The notes below the pieces were generated by a model, which searched no databases, had not been told where the DNA came from, and was given only the letters and a program-made list of their open reading frames with translations. From NCBI GenBank assembly GCA_964352815.1, contig CAYGTO010000006.1, positions 61,148-125,147 of the forward strand: 64,000 nt of DNA, in the 5' to 3' direction. Each line of letters opens with the position of its first letter. The stretch's first letter is position 1. A program made the translations under genes and the position numbers. The stretch comes from CAYGTO01 sp964352815. Lineage in GTDB: Bacteria; Pseudomonadota; Alphaproteobacteria; Rickettsiales; UBA3002. Below are positions 23,739 through 31,870 of the stretch, piece after piece.

Positions 23739-24248
23739 AATACTGATAAGGGTGAATAGCCGTCTTGCGGTCTCAAAGTCAACGGAAATTTTGTCTTTCA
23801 ATAGCGCATGGAGTCGCTCCGAGCCCTCATTATGGACGCCGCGACGGCCCATATCGAGCGCTTCCACCTTATGAGTATTCGCACTGTAAATCGCTTGGAA
23901 ATAGCTATCGCACATCAAAAAATAATCTTTAATAATCCGGCGTAGCGGCCGCACATCGAGCTTAATTTCTTCTTTTGAATCAATAGCCTCCGACGTGATC
24001 ATGAACCTCAACCGGCCATCCATAATCGACAGGGCCACATCATAGGGGCCTTTGTCGAACCCGGCCGGATCAAAGCTATTTTCTTTCAATAAATCGCGCA
24101 CCGCCGCCTCATATTCGCGCTCAATATGCTCGGCGCGGCTGATAATACTTTTGGTGTCGAGCGTGATGCTGCGGATAGTTTCTGTAGACATAGGAGAATA
24201 GACCGCGCCCGGTTCGCTTATCATTGGTGGTTCATTTTCACTATACAT
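23721..24248 (-). CDS. UPF0262 family protein
   Basis: The 175-residue protein fits UPF0262, a conserved family of unknown function found in Alphaproteobacteria. Diagnostic blocks are EHIEREYEAAVRDLLKENSF, GPYDVALSIMDGRLRFMI, RRIIKDYFLMCDSYFQAI, EALDMGRRGVHNEGS and DFETARRLFTLISILH. The first 19 residues before MSTETIRSITLD may not be translated. As in relatives it lies between hisD and infA. Confidence 0.9.
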   Translation of the reverse strand: MYSENEPPMISEPGAVYSPMSTETIRSITLDTKSIISRAEHIEREYEAAVRDLLKENSFDPAGFDKGPYDVALSIMDGRLRFMITSEAIDSKEEIKLDVRPLRRIIKDYFLMCDSYFQAIYSANTHKVEALDMGRRGVHNEGSERLHALLKDKISVDFETARRLFTLISILHIKQ

Positions 24249-24354
24249 TGCTTACTCATATGTTTTAGCGAAAGCAATGCAACAACCATGCCCAATCTTG
24301 CCAAAAATCAGCCGATTAGTATGGCATTTCCCCCTCGCTGCACTGCAGCATAAA

Positions 24355-25650
24355 CTAGTTTTTAGCAAGGCGCAAGGATAAGGACAGCGCATGGGCATCG
24401 AGCCCTTCACAGCGGGCGAGTGTTTCAGCCTGCGCGCCGATTTTCTCAAAGGATTCACGGCTACAGCCAATCAGCGAGCTGCGTTTCATAAAGTCGAGCA
24501 CATTTAAGCCCGATGAGAAGCGCGCCGCACGCGTCGTCGGCAACACATGGGACGGGCCGGCGATATAGTCACCAATGGCTTCCGGGGTATAGCGCCCCAT
24601 AAAGACCGCCCCGGCATGGGTAATGCCATCAAGATAGGATTCCGGCTCTGCTACCGCCAGCTCTAAATGCTCCGGTGCAATGGTGTTGACGGCTTGAAGC
24701 GTTTGCGCCGGCCCCTTCGCGATGACAACCACGCCATAATTCTTCCAGGATTCACGCGTCATTTCCTGGCGGTCCAATGTGGCGAGCGTCGATTCCACCG
24801 CCTCTTCTACCGCCTTCGCAAATGCTTCATCATCGGTAATCAGAATCGATTGCGCGGCGCGGTCGTGCTCGGCCTGCGAGAGAAGATCCGCAGCGATCCA
24901 GGCCGGGTCATTCGCACTGTCAGCGACGACGCAAATTTCCGACGGGCCGGCGATGGTGTCAATCCCCACCACGCCAAACACCTGACGTTTGGCTTCGGCG
25001 ACATAGGCATTGCCTGGGCCGACGATTTTATCGACTGGCGCGATCGTGTCAGTGCCATAGGCGAGCGCGGCGACGGCCTGCGCCCCGCCTACTCGGTAAA
25101 TTTCATGCACGCCGGCAATGTCAGCGGCAACGAGCACCGCCGGGTTCATCGCGCCTTTCGGCGTCGGCACGGTGATCACCAAACGGCTGCACCCCGCCAC
25201 TTGCGCCGGAATCGCATTCATCAACACGCTGCTCGGATAGCTGGCCAGCCCGCCCGGGACATACAGCCCCACCGCATCCATCGGCCGCCAGTGCCAGCCC
25301 AATGTGGTGCCGGTTTCGTCAGTGTAGCGATGATCGCTGGGTAATTGTTTTTCGTGATAGGCGCGGATACGCTCCGCCGCCAGTGTGAGCGCGTCGATCA
25401 CCGCCTCATCGCACTCCTTATAGGCGCGCTGAATTTCTTGCTCCGTGATGCGCAGCCCGCTGGCCTTCGCATCCATCTGATCAAACTGCCGTGTGTAGTC
25501 ATAGAGCGCCGCATCACCACGCGTTTTCACCGCTTCGATAATAGCGCGCACTGTGCCGCTGACATCGCTATGCGCGTCACTGCGAGATTGCAATGCGCGC
25601 AGCAGCGCCGCCGGTGCGTCAGGGTCTGAGAAAGTGAATCTCTGTGTCAT
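24355..25650 (-). CDS. hisD: Histidinol dehydrogenase
   Basis: This zinc enzyme oxidises L-histidinol to histidine in two NAD-dependent steps. The 431-residue protein shows VGLYVPGGLASYPSSVLMNAIPA, IDTIAGPSEICVVAD, DLLSQAEHDRAAQSILIT (zinc and catalytic His/Glu region), NTIAPEHLELA, and YIAGPSHVLPTTRAARFSSGL. Length is normal. It follows hisG on the same strand after a 94-base gap filled by a palindromic element. Confidence 0.96.
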   Translation of the reverse strand: MTQRFTFSDPDAPAALLRALQSRSDAHSDVSGTVRAIIEAVKTRGDAALYDYTRQFDQMDAKASGLRITEQEIQRAYKECDEAVIDALTLAAERIRAYHEKQLPSDHRYTDETGTTLGWHWRPMDAVGLYVPGGLASYPSSVLMNAIPAQVAGCSRLVITVPTPKGAMNPAVLVAADIAGVHEIYRVGGAQAVAALAYGTDTIAPVDKIVGPGNAYVAEAKRQVFGVVGIDTIAGPSEICVVADSANDPAWIAADLLSQAEHDRAAQSILITDDEAFAKAVEEAVESTLATLDRQEMTRESWKNYGVVVIAKGPAQTLQAVNTIAPEHLELAVAEPESYLDGITHAGAVFMGRYTPEAIGDYIAGPSHVLPTTRAARFSSGLNVLDFMKRSSLIGCSRESFEKIGAQAETLARCEGLDAHALSLSLRLAKN

Positions 25651-25668
25651 TCTTTCTTTTTCCTTCGT

Positions 25669-25743
25669 TTTGGATTACCCGAATAAATCGGGTAATGACA
25701 TGTTTATACCTGTCATCGCGCTTCAAGGTCCGGGCAATCCAAA
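25669..25743. repeat. Palindromic element between hisG and hisD
   Basis: Outer arms tttggattacccg (25669-25681) and cgggcaatccaaa (25731-25743) pair with one mismatch over 13 bases. Inside, ttacccga/tcgggtaa (25675-25695) and atgaca/tgtcat (25695-25716) make alternative hairpins. The element fills most of the 94-base gap between the hisG stop and the hisD start and will be transcribed with them. Confidence 0.65.
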
Positions 25744-25744
25744 T

Positions 25745-26389
25745 CTATTGAACCGCCGCCGCGAACGCGTCGATGAGCGGGCGGAGCTGTTCGTAATACA
25801 GCTTATACGCGCTACGCTGCACGACGAGCTGCGAGGTGACATGAACCATGGTTTCCACTTCTTTGAGCCCATTCGCTTTGAGGGTGTTGCCGCTCGACAC
25901 CAGATCCACGATATAGTCTGATAGGCCCACTTTCGGCGCCAGCTCCATCGCGCCATTGAGTTTCACACATTCTGCCTGCACGCCCTTCGTGGCAAAAAAC
26001 TGGCGCGTGAGGTTTGGATATTTGGTGGCGACACGGACATGGCTCGGCCAGGGGTTGGGCGTCTCTGTCTCCTGCATCGCGGCGAGCGAAAGGCGACATT
26101 TTCCAATCCCCAAATCCACCGGCGCATAAAGCGCATCATAGGCGCTTTCATCGAGCACATCACTGCCCACCACGCCAAGCTGCGCCGCGCCAAAGGCCAC
26201 AAACGTCGCCACATCAAAGCTGCGAACACGAATAAGGTTCAGATCCGGCCGGTTAGTAGCGAACTGTAAACTGCGGTCGGCTTCGTCAAAAAAAGCCGGC
26301 TCCGGCTCGATGCCCACCTTGGCGAGCAACGGCGTCAGCTCCTTCAAAATCCGCCCTTTCGGCACGGCAAGTGTGAGTGTCTGTGTCAT
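25745..26389 (-). CDS. hisG: ATP phosphoribosyltransferase, short form
   Basis: HisG condenses ATP and PRPP, the committed step of histidine synthesis. At 214 residues this is the short form, which normally needs HisZ as regulatory subunit; no hisZ lies in the window. Motifs include LTLAVPKGRILKE, FGAAQLGVVGSDVL, ATKYPNLTRQFF and the PRPP-binding DYIVDLVSSGNTLKANGL. Its ATG overlaps the murA stop (ATGA), coupling it to murA. Confidence 0.93.
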   Translation of the reverse strand: MTQTLTLAVPKGRILKELTPLLAKVGIEPEPAFFDEADRSLQFATNRPDLNLIRVRSFDVATFVAFGAAQLGVVGSDVLDESAYDALYAPVDLGIGKCRLSLAAMQETETPNPWPSHVRVATKYPNLTRQFFATKGVQAECVKLNGAMELAPKVGLSDYIVDLVSSGNTLKANGLKEVETMVHVTSQLVVQRSAYKLYYEQLRPLIDAFAAAVQ

Positions 26390-27660
26390 GCGATACGTTC
26401 TATCTTGGCACCAAGCGCACCTAATTTCTCTTCCATATTTTCATAGCCACGATCGAGGTGATAAACGCGGTTTATCACAGTTTCGCCTTTGGCGGCAAGC
26501 GCGGCGATCACCAGCGATGAACTGGCGCGCAAATCGGTGGCCATCACTTCCGCGCCGGTAAGTTGTTCCACGCCGCGAATCGTCGCCGTGCGGCCATTCA
26601 GCGTAATATCCGCACCCATTCGTGTCAACTCGGGCACATGCATGAACCGGTTCTCAAAAATCGTCTCCGTAATGGTCGATGCCCCGTTCGCCAGTGTAAG
26701 CAGCGTCATCATCTGCGCTTGCATATCGGTCGGAAAGCCCGGATGCGGCTGAGTCGTGATATCAAGCCCACCCTGAATCGGACCGTTGCTTTTCAGGCTA
26801 ATCGTATCCTCCCCCGTATCCATCGTGAGCCCGGCCTTGCGGAAAGGTTCCAGAAATGCATCACAATGTGTCGCTGCAATGCCTTTCAGGGTAATGTCAC
26901 CCCCTGTCATCGCTGCGGCGGCCAGGTAGGTTCCGGCTTCAATCCGGTCACCCACCACCTGATAGTCGCAGCCTTTCAGCGCCGACACACCAGTGATTTC
27001 GAGCCGCGCTGTACCAATACCGCGAATCTCCGCGCCCATCGCTACCAGCATATGTGCCAAATCGGCGACTTCCGGCTCACGCGCAGCATTGCTGATCACC
27101 GTGGTCCCCTTAGCCAAACAGGCCGCCATCATCGCATTCTCGGTCGCACCAACCGAGACTTTGTTGAAATTAATATCCGCGCCTTTCAGCCCGCCTTTCG
27201 GCGCCTTGGCTTCGACATAGCCCTCTTCTAGCGTGATTTCCGCGCCCATGGCTTTGAGCGCGTCAAGATGCATATCGATCGGCCGCGTGCCAATCGCGCA
27301 GCCGCCCGGGAGCGAGACTTTCGCACTGCCCATCCGTGCAACCAGCGGCCCAAGTACGAGCACCGACGCACGCATAGTACGCACCAACTCATAGGGCGCC
27401 GTGAGGCTTGTAATGTCTTTCGCATCGAGCGTAATCGTGCGGCCATGTGTCCCGCTATCCATAATTTGCAGCGTCACGCCATGCTGCCCTAGCAAGCGCG
27501 CCATCGTCGTAATATCAGCTAAATAGGGCATGTTGGTCAGCGTCAACGGTGCCTCACACAGCAATGATGCTGTCATCAACGGCAATGCCGCATTCTTGGC
27601 GCCGCTTATGCGCACCGCACCGCTCAGGCGATTGCCGCCGATAATTCGAATTCTGTCCAT
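26386..27660 (-). CDS. murA: UDP-N-acetylglucosamine 1-carboxyvinyltransferase
   Basis: MurA starts peptidoglycan synthesis by adding enolpyruvate to UDP-GlcNAc. The 424-residue protein has the inverted-barrel signature sequences: RLSGAVRISGAKNAALPL with the catalytic lysine, LPGGCAIGTRPIDMHL with the fosfomycin-target Cys121, and TQPHPGFPTDMQAQMMTLL. The cysteine predicts ordinary fosfomycin sensitivity at the enzyme level. It is the first gene of a murA-hisG-hisD run. Confidence 0.96.
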   Translation of the reverse strand: MDRIRIIGGNRLSGAVRISGAKNAALPLMTASLLCEAPLTLTNMPYLADITTMARLLGQHGVTLQIMDSGTHGRTITLDAKDITSLTAPYELVRTMRASVLVLGPLVARMGSAKVSLPGGCAIGTRPIDMHLDALKAMGAEITLEEGYVEAKAPKGGLKGADINFNKVSVGATENAMMAACLAKGTTVISNAAREPEVADLAHMLVAMGAEIRGIGTARLEITGVSALKGCDYQVVGDRIEAGTYLAAAAMTGGDITLKGIAATHCDAFLEPFRKAGLTMDTGEDTISLKSNGPIQGGLDITTQPHPGFPTDMQAQMMTLLTLANGASTITETIFENRFMHVPELTRMGADITLNGRTATIRGVEQLTGAEVMATDLRASSSLVIAALAAKGETVINRVYHLDRGYENMEEKLGALGAKIERIA

Positions 27661-27739
27661 GGCATTGGTGATAGTGAGTCACGCCCAGAAAAGCAAGGTG
27701 GGTTTGTTGTTATTCGCTAAAGTGAGAAACGTGCACAAA

Positions 27740-27794
27740 TTGTCATGCCGTGTTTATAACGGCATCCGGACCCCGTCATGCGACGGGGTGACAA
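27740..27794. repeat. Palindromic element at the rsmD 3' end
   Basis: Outer arms ttgtca (27740-27745) and tgacaa (27789-27794) enclose two strong stems: atgccgt/acggcat near 27745-27765 and ccccgtc-atgc-gacgggg (27771-27788). The rsmD stop codon (27776-27778) lies inside the second stem, so the last RsmD codons are element sequence. Confidence 0.65.
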
Positions 27795-28336
27795 AGTGTC
27801 AGGAAATGCACCTTAGTTTTGCCATATTTTCGTGTGTCACTCTGCCATGATGCATCAAACGCCAGATCGGTGCAAAGATCCGTCTCTAGCACTACTAAAG
27901 AATCCGGCCCGGCCCAGCCGCTCCTTACGAGGGCGGACAAAATCGGCTGTTCCAAACCCGATGCATAGGGCGGATCACAGAAAATAAGCGTGGCGGGTTC
28001 GGAAGCGGGCGCTAATTTCGTCGCATCCCCTTGCACAAACGTGCAGCGATCCGTGACGCCGAGATGGGCCGCATTCTGTTTCGTCAGCGCCATGGATTCG
28101 CGGTGACTGTCTAAAAAGGTCGCATGCGCGGCGCCGCGTGACACGGCTTCGAGTCCCATCGCGCCCGTGCCGCAACATAGATCGAGCACGATTGCGCGCT
28201 GAATATCAGGCATGTAGGCATTATGTTCGATTCGGTTGAAAATCGATTCACGCACCCGGTCCGAGGTCGGGCGAATCGACTGGTTCTCTGGAGTGTGAAG
28301 CTTCTTACCTTTATATTGCCCACCAATGATTCTCAT
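27776..28336 (-). CDS. rsmD: 16S rRNA (guanine(966)-N(2))-methyltransferase
   Basis: RsmD methylates G966 of 16S rRNA. The 186-residue protein has MRIIGGQYKGKKL, RPTSDRVRESIFNRI, the SAM motif VLDLCCGTGAMGLEAVSRG and the catalytic FCDPPY. Its C-terminal LCHPVA is encoded by a palindromic element that also supplies the stop codon, so the native end has been replaced or slightly extended. It overlaps rluB upstream as ATGA. Confidence 0.93.
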   Translation of the reverse strand: MRIIGGQYKGKKLHTPENQSIRPTSDRVRESIFNRIEHNAYMPDIQRAIVLDLCCGTGAMGLEAVSRGAAHATFLDSHRESMALTKQNAAHLGVTDRCTFVQGDATKLAPASEPATLIFCDPPYASGLEQPILSALVRSGWAGPDSLVVLETDLCTDLAFDASWQSDTRKYGKTKVHFLTLCHPVA

Positions 28337-29058
28337 AACGCCACCGCCTTGCCTACCGCGTTCTGTATCACCTTTTTGGGAATCGCCTTCAGCGCACCCG
28401 ATGCAAGATTCCCCAGCTGAAACGGGCCATACGCCACGCGAATCAATCGACTCACCGGATGCCCCAAATGCGAGAATACCTTACGTAACTCTCGGTTTTT
28501 ACCTTCCTCCAAGCTAACCTCAACCCATTGGTTTGCCCCGGCGCGCTCTGCTTCCGGTTTGGCGTGGATACTGCCATAGCGCACGCCGTCAACCTCAATG
28601 CCCCTCTTAAGCTGGCGCAGCGTATTAGCATCGGGCGTGCCGCGCACTCTCAAACGATAACGCCGCGTCCAACCGGTCGAGGGGTGCTCCATATAGCGCG
28701 AAAGCTCGCCATGGTTGGTCAACAATAACAGCCCTTCACTGTTCAAATCGAGCCGGCCCACCGAAATCACATTGCCTAGCTCCTCGGGCAGTGCATCAAA
28801 CACGGTCGGCCGACCTTCCGGGTCATCATGGGTGGTAATCAACCCCACCGGTTTATGGTAGAGCCATAATTTTGCATCGGGAGTTTCCGGTAGTGGCGCA
28901 CCATCCACGAGAATCACATCATCCTCACCAACCTTCACTGCGGGCGTTTCGAGCACCTTACCATTGACCGACACGCGGCCCTGTTCAATCCAGCTTTCCG
29001 CGGTTCGGCGCGAGCATAAGCCGGCTTTAGCCATACGTTTGGCGATGCGTTCTTTCAT
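28333..29058 (-). CDS. rluB: Ribosomal large-subunit pseudouridine synthase, RluB/E/F type
   Basis: An N-terminal S4 RNA-binding domain (residues 1-48: RIAKRMAKAGLCSRRTAESWI) is followed by the RsuA-type catalytic domain. GRLDLNSEGLLLLTN carries the catalytic Asp104, and KNRELRKVFSHLGHPVSRLIR is the C-terminal signature. Length (241) and S4 domain favour RluB, with RluE/RluF-like specificity not excluded. It is first in the rluB-rsmD operon; the 185 AT-rich bases upstream separate it from a divergent pilin-like gene. Confidence 0.9.
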   Translation of the reverse strand: MKERIAKRMAKAGLCSRRTAESWIEQGRVSVNGKVLETPAVKVGEDDVILVDGAPLPETPDAKLWLYHKPVGLITTHDDPEGRPTVFDALPEELGNVISVGRLDLNSEGLLLLTNHGELSRYMEHPSTGWTRRYRLRVRGTPDANTLRQLKRGIEVDGVRYGSIHAKPEAERAGANQWVEVSLEEGKNRELRKVFSHLGHPVSRLIRVAYGPFQLGNLASGALKAIPKKVIQNAVGKAVAL

Positions 29059-29180
29059 AGGATTCCTCGAATTTCGGGTCTATGCTTAACATAATCTCGT
29101 GTTATATGAAGCATGAATTATCTAACTTATTGATATACAACAATAGATAAATATCAGCATATGGCAAAAAATTAATGAAA

Positions 29181-29209
29181 TTGTTACTAAAATGCCATAT
29201 AATTAAACT
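29181..29209 (+). promoter_or_regulatory. Possible promoter of the VirB2-like gene
   Basis: TTGTTA (29181-29186), a 17-base spacer and TAAACT (29204-29209) form a moderate sigma-70-type match 35 bases before the start codon. The surrounding 29059-29243 is strongly AT-rich and has an imperfect palindrome (ttatcta ... tagataa) near 29117-29151. Confidence 0.35.
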
Positions 29210-29243
29210 AATAAGTAAAAAAATATAGAGACGGTAAGCTATT

Positions 29244-30104
29244 ATGACACGACACAGCGCGCTTCCTTTTTTCTTTATCATAGCACTCTTTAGTGCTGTG
29301 TTTTCATTTGCGATAAGCGATGCCTACGCTGGGCCCTTACCTTCTTTACCTGCCTTTGAAGGCCCTAGCCTGCCTGGAACGATTGGTGACGACTCGGGCG
29401 CGGATATCTTTACTGGCGACGGCCCGATCCCGAGCGGGCTAGACCTTGGCAGCGTGGTTGAAAGTACTGGCGTGACTGACATTGGCGGAGCATTAGGTGA
29501 TATCACAGGTGGCGCAGTCGATCTAGGGGGTGCCGCCGACGGATTTGGCCCCGGTGAGATTATTGGCCGTGTTTTGTGCGGCGTTGCAGATTGGATTGAT
29601 GGCGATGTCGGCCAAGCTTTGGCAACATTAGCGGTGATTACCGTAGGTGCCGGATTCTTGTTAGGTAAAATCAACCCCGCTTCTGCTGGTTTGGTTATTA
29701 TCGGGATTGCGACTATTTTTGGTGCGCCTGATCTATTAGATGACTTCTTGAATGGTGATGCCGGCATCGGACTCTTTAGTTTCGATGTGTCACTCACCGT
29801 GGGCGGCGGTTGTTACGACACGGTCGGCGGTAGCGCTGGCTTACCGACGGGCGACAATGCGATTGCCGACGTCCTCTGTGAAGTCGTCGGATGGCTTCTT
29901 GGCCCCATTGGACGTGCGGTTTCAACTCTCGCTATTCTCGTACTCGGCATCGGCGCCATGTTCGGTAAAGTGTCATGGCCTATGGCATTGACCACCGGTG
30001 TAGGTATCTCCGTGCTCTACGGTGCTCCACGCATCACCAGCGAATTAATCGCGCGTGCAAATCTAAGCCTGCAAATGGGATGTAACGATATCGTCAGTTT
30101 CTAA
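29244..30104 (+). CDS. Exported protein with two tandem VirB2/TrbC-type pilin domains
   Basis: The 286-residue protein has a signal peptide (FFFIIALFSAVFSF, cleavage after AYA near residue 29) and a Gly/Pro/Asp-rich spacer to residue 104. Two copies of the VirB2/TrbC pilin core follow: residues 106-166 (VLCGVADWIDGDVGQALATL ... IFGAP) and 206-266 (VLCEVVGWLLGPIGRAVSTL ... LYGAP). Corresponding residues are exactly 100 apart with no gaps. Each copy has a Cys, a hydrophobic helix, a GK turn and a second helix. VirB2 is the major pilin of type IV secretion systems and is normally a single short domain. No other VirB gene is present here, so its role is unknown. Confidence 0.75.
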   Translation: MTRHSALPFFFIIALFSAVFSFAISDAYAGPLPSLPAFEGPSLPGTIGDDSGADIFTGDGPIPSGLDLGSVVESTGVTDIGGALGDITGGAVDLGGAADGFGPGEIIGRVLCGVADWIDGDVGQALATLAVITVGAGFLLGKINPASAGLVIIGIATIFGAPDLLDDFLNGDAGIGLFSFDVSLTVGGGCYDTVGGSAGLPTGDNAIADVLCEVVGWLLGPIGRAVSTLAILVLGIGAMFGKVSWPMALTTGVGISVLYGAPRITSELIARANLSLQMGCNDIVSF

Positions 30105-30970
30105 CGAGACGTAACGAAGAGCCACATCACATGCCACCAACGCATCTGGCATCGTGGCAACCGGTCGCAATTCTGACGCATATCGTGTGAGAGTTGCTTC
30201 CAATAATCCACATAGATCAGCTTCATCATGCGCGCCGGGCGAAGTGCCGAGCGGGAAGTACTTTGGGAATAATGCTGCTCCGCTTCATGTAGATGCGTCT
30301 GTGCCTTTTCCAGCATCTTTTCAGCGGCATGACGCAATGCGTTCTGGTCAACAAGCAGCGTATCGATCGATGCTTCTGAGGCCCATTCTTTTGGCAGATA
30401 ACAGCGCCCGCGCGTTGCATCCTCTTCAATATCACGCACAATATTGATGCATTGCAGCCCCTTGCCCAACGCATAGGCAAAGGCACGATCGGCCTCTCCT
30501 TCTGCACCAAAAATTGGTAGCGACAAAAGCCCGACACAGCTTGCCACCGCATAGAGATACTGATCGAGCTGATCGAGGATCGGGAACAGCATTTGCCCTT
30601 CTGCATCCTTGGCAAACCCATCAAGCATGTCATGAAAATATTGCTCTTTCATGCCATATCGCGCGATATGAGGCGCGAGCGCCTGGCTAATGGGGTGAGA
30701 CGGGGTGCCTTGAATCATTGCTTCAACTTCTTCGCGCCAATAAGCAAGCTGACCAAGCGCTGTTGCACGATCAGGGGCTTCATCGACCGCATCATCGGCC
30801 GCACGGCAAAAATCATACAGTGCCAGCATTGCCTCGCGCTTAGCTTTGGGCATCACACGCATCGCCCAGTAAAAGGAGCTGCGTCTTTGCTGTCCCACAC
30901 TATCTGTATCAGATGGTGGTGCGATCGGTGTGATCACTGCCACATCATTAGGCTGGTGTAGCACAGACAT
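30101..30970 (-). CDS. hpnD: Presqualene diphosphate synthase HpnD
   Basis: Squalene/phytoene-synthase-family enzyme that condenses two farnesyl diphosphates in the hopanoid-linked HpnC/D/E route. The aspartate-rich motifs are DFCRAADDAVD (from Asp53) and NIVRDIEEDATRGRCYLP. I use the ATG at 30970 (AGAGG upstream) rather than a TTG seven codons earlier, giving 289 residues. It overlaps hpnC by 23 bases. hpnE, the FAD oxidoreductase that completes squalene synthesis, is not adjacent. Confidence 0.88.
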   Translation of the reverse strand: MSVLHQPNDVAVITPIAPPSDTDSVGQQRRSSFYWAMRVMPKAKREAMLALYDFCRAADDAVDEAPDRATALGQLAYWREEVEAMIQGTPSHPISQALAPHIARYGMKEQYFHDMLDGFAKDAEGQMLFPILDQLDQYLYAVASCVGLLSLPIFGAEGEADRAFAYALGKGLQCINIVRDIEEDATRGRCYLPKEWASEASIDTLLVDQNALRHAAEKMLEKAQTHLHEAEQHYSQSTSRSALRPARMMKLIYVDYWKQLSHDMRQNCDRLPRCQMRWWHVMWLFVTSR

Positions 30971-31817
30971 GCGGGCCTCTATGGAATGCAATGGGGAACA
31001 GCGCCTTCACGCCGCATGTCACATACGCAAGCGGGCTAAGCGCGACATGCAGCGTCATCGGATCCTGCGCGCGCAGCTTACGCAGTAATGCTCTGGCGAT
31101 CTGATCAATCCATCGCAGCTCGAGACGCAACCGGTAAGATTGAATCGAACCGGGCAGTGGTTTAGCAATGTCCAGCAGACGTTCGCATCGTTCAAGCAGC
31201 CGGTGTTTCACCTGCGTTACCGCTGGGTGCGGCTGCGTTCGTGATAATGTTTCTTGGTAATCACTCGATAGCCCCGCCCCCTCTAGCCATTCGCGAGGCA
31301 GATAGATACGATCACGCTCCAGCGCATCGCTCCGAATATCCTGCATATGATTCAATAGTTGCAGTACGATACACAGCGCATCTGCCGCTTCACGATTCGC
31401 TTCTGTCTCTCCCGCTAATTGGAGCACAGCGCGCCCGACCGGCGCCGCGGAATAGAGGCAATATTCATAGAGCGCCGCGTAATTCTCATAGCGCGATGTC
31501 TCAATATCTTGACGGAAGGCATGCAGCAAATCAAGGCCATGTTTCGCATCACATTTTCCTTCGCGTGTCAGTGCAATCAAGCCATGCGCCCAGCACGGTA
31601 CGGACGCCTTATCCATAGGGGTACGCAACGCTTCGGCGAGCTGATCGATCTGTTCGTAGCGTGTTTCTTTAGGGATACCCGGCGCATCGACAATTTCATC
31701 GGCACCGCGCGCAAAATCATATAATGCCACGATATCACCGCGATAATGTTGCGGGATCACAAACGAAGCGACCGGGAAATTTTCTTTTTCGCGAAATGTT
31801 TGCTGTTGCGCGCGCAT
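30948..31817 (-). CDS. hpnC: Hydroxysqualene synthase HpnC
   Basis: Second squalene/phytoene-synthase-fold protein (289 residues). HpnC converts presqualene diphosphate to hydroxysqualene. Motifs are ENFPVASFVIP, YDFARGADEIVD (Asp34, Asp40, Asp44), YCLYSAAPVGRAVLQL and LLNHMQDIRSDALERDRIYLP. It is upstream of and overlaps hpnD; the pair is diagnostic of the hopanoid pathway. It is transcribed away from nadK. Confidence 0.88.
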   Translation of the reverse strand: MRAQQQTFREKENFPVASFVIPQHYRGDIVALYDFARGADEIVDAPGIPKETRYEQIDQLAEALRTPMDKASVPCWAHGLIALTREGKCDAKHGLDLLHAFRQDIETSRYENYAALYEYCLYSAAPVGRAVLQLAGETEANREAADALCIVLQLLNHMQDIRSDALERDRIYLPREWLEGAGLSSDYQETLSRTQPHPAVTQVKHRLLERCERLLDIAKPLPGSIQSYRLRLELRWIDQIARALLRKLRAQDPMTLHVALSPLAYVTCGVKALFPIAFHRGPHVCATPA

Positions 31818-31870
31818 ATCTTATGCTTACAATACCGCACACAAAAAGCAACGACGATTGGATCTTCCTC

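Noticed and set aside
29165..29186. CtrA-type site TTAA-N7-GTTA before the VirB2-like gene
   Set aside because: One half-site differs from TTAA in a very AT-rich region where chance matches are expected.
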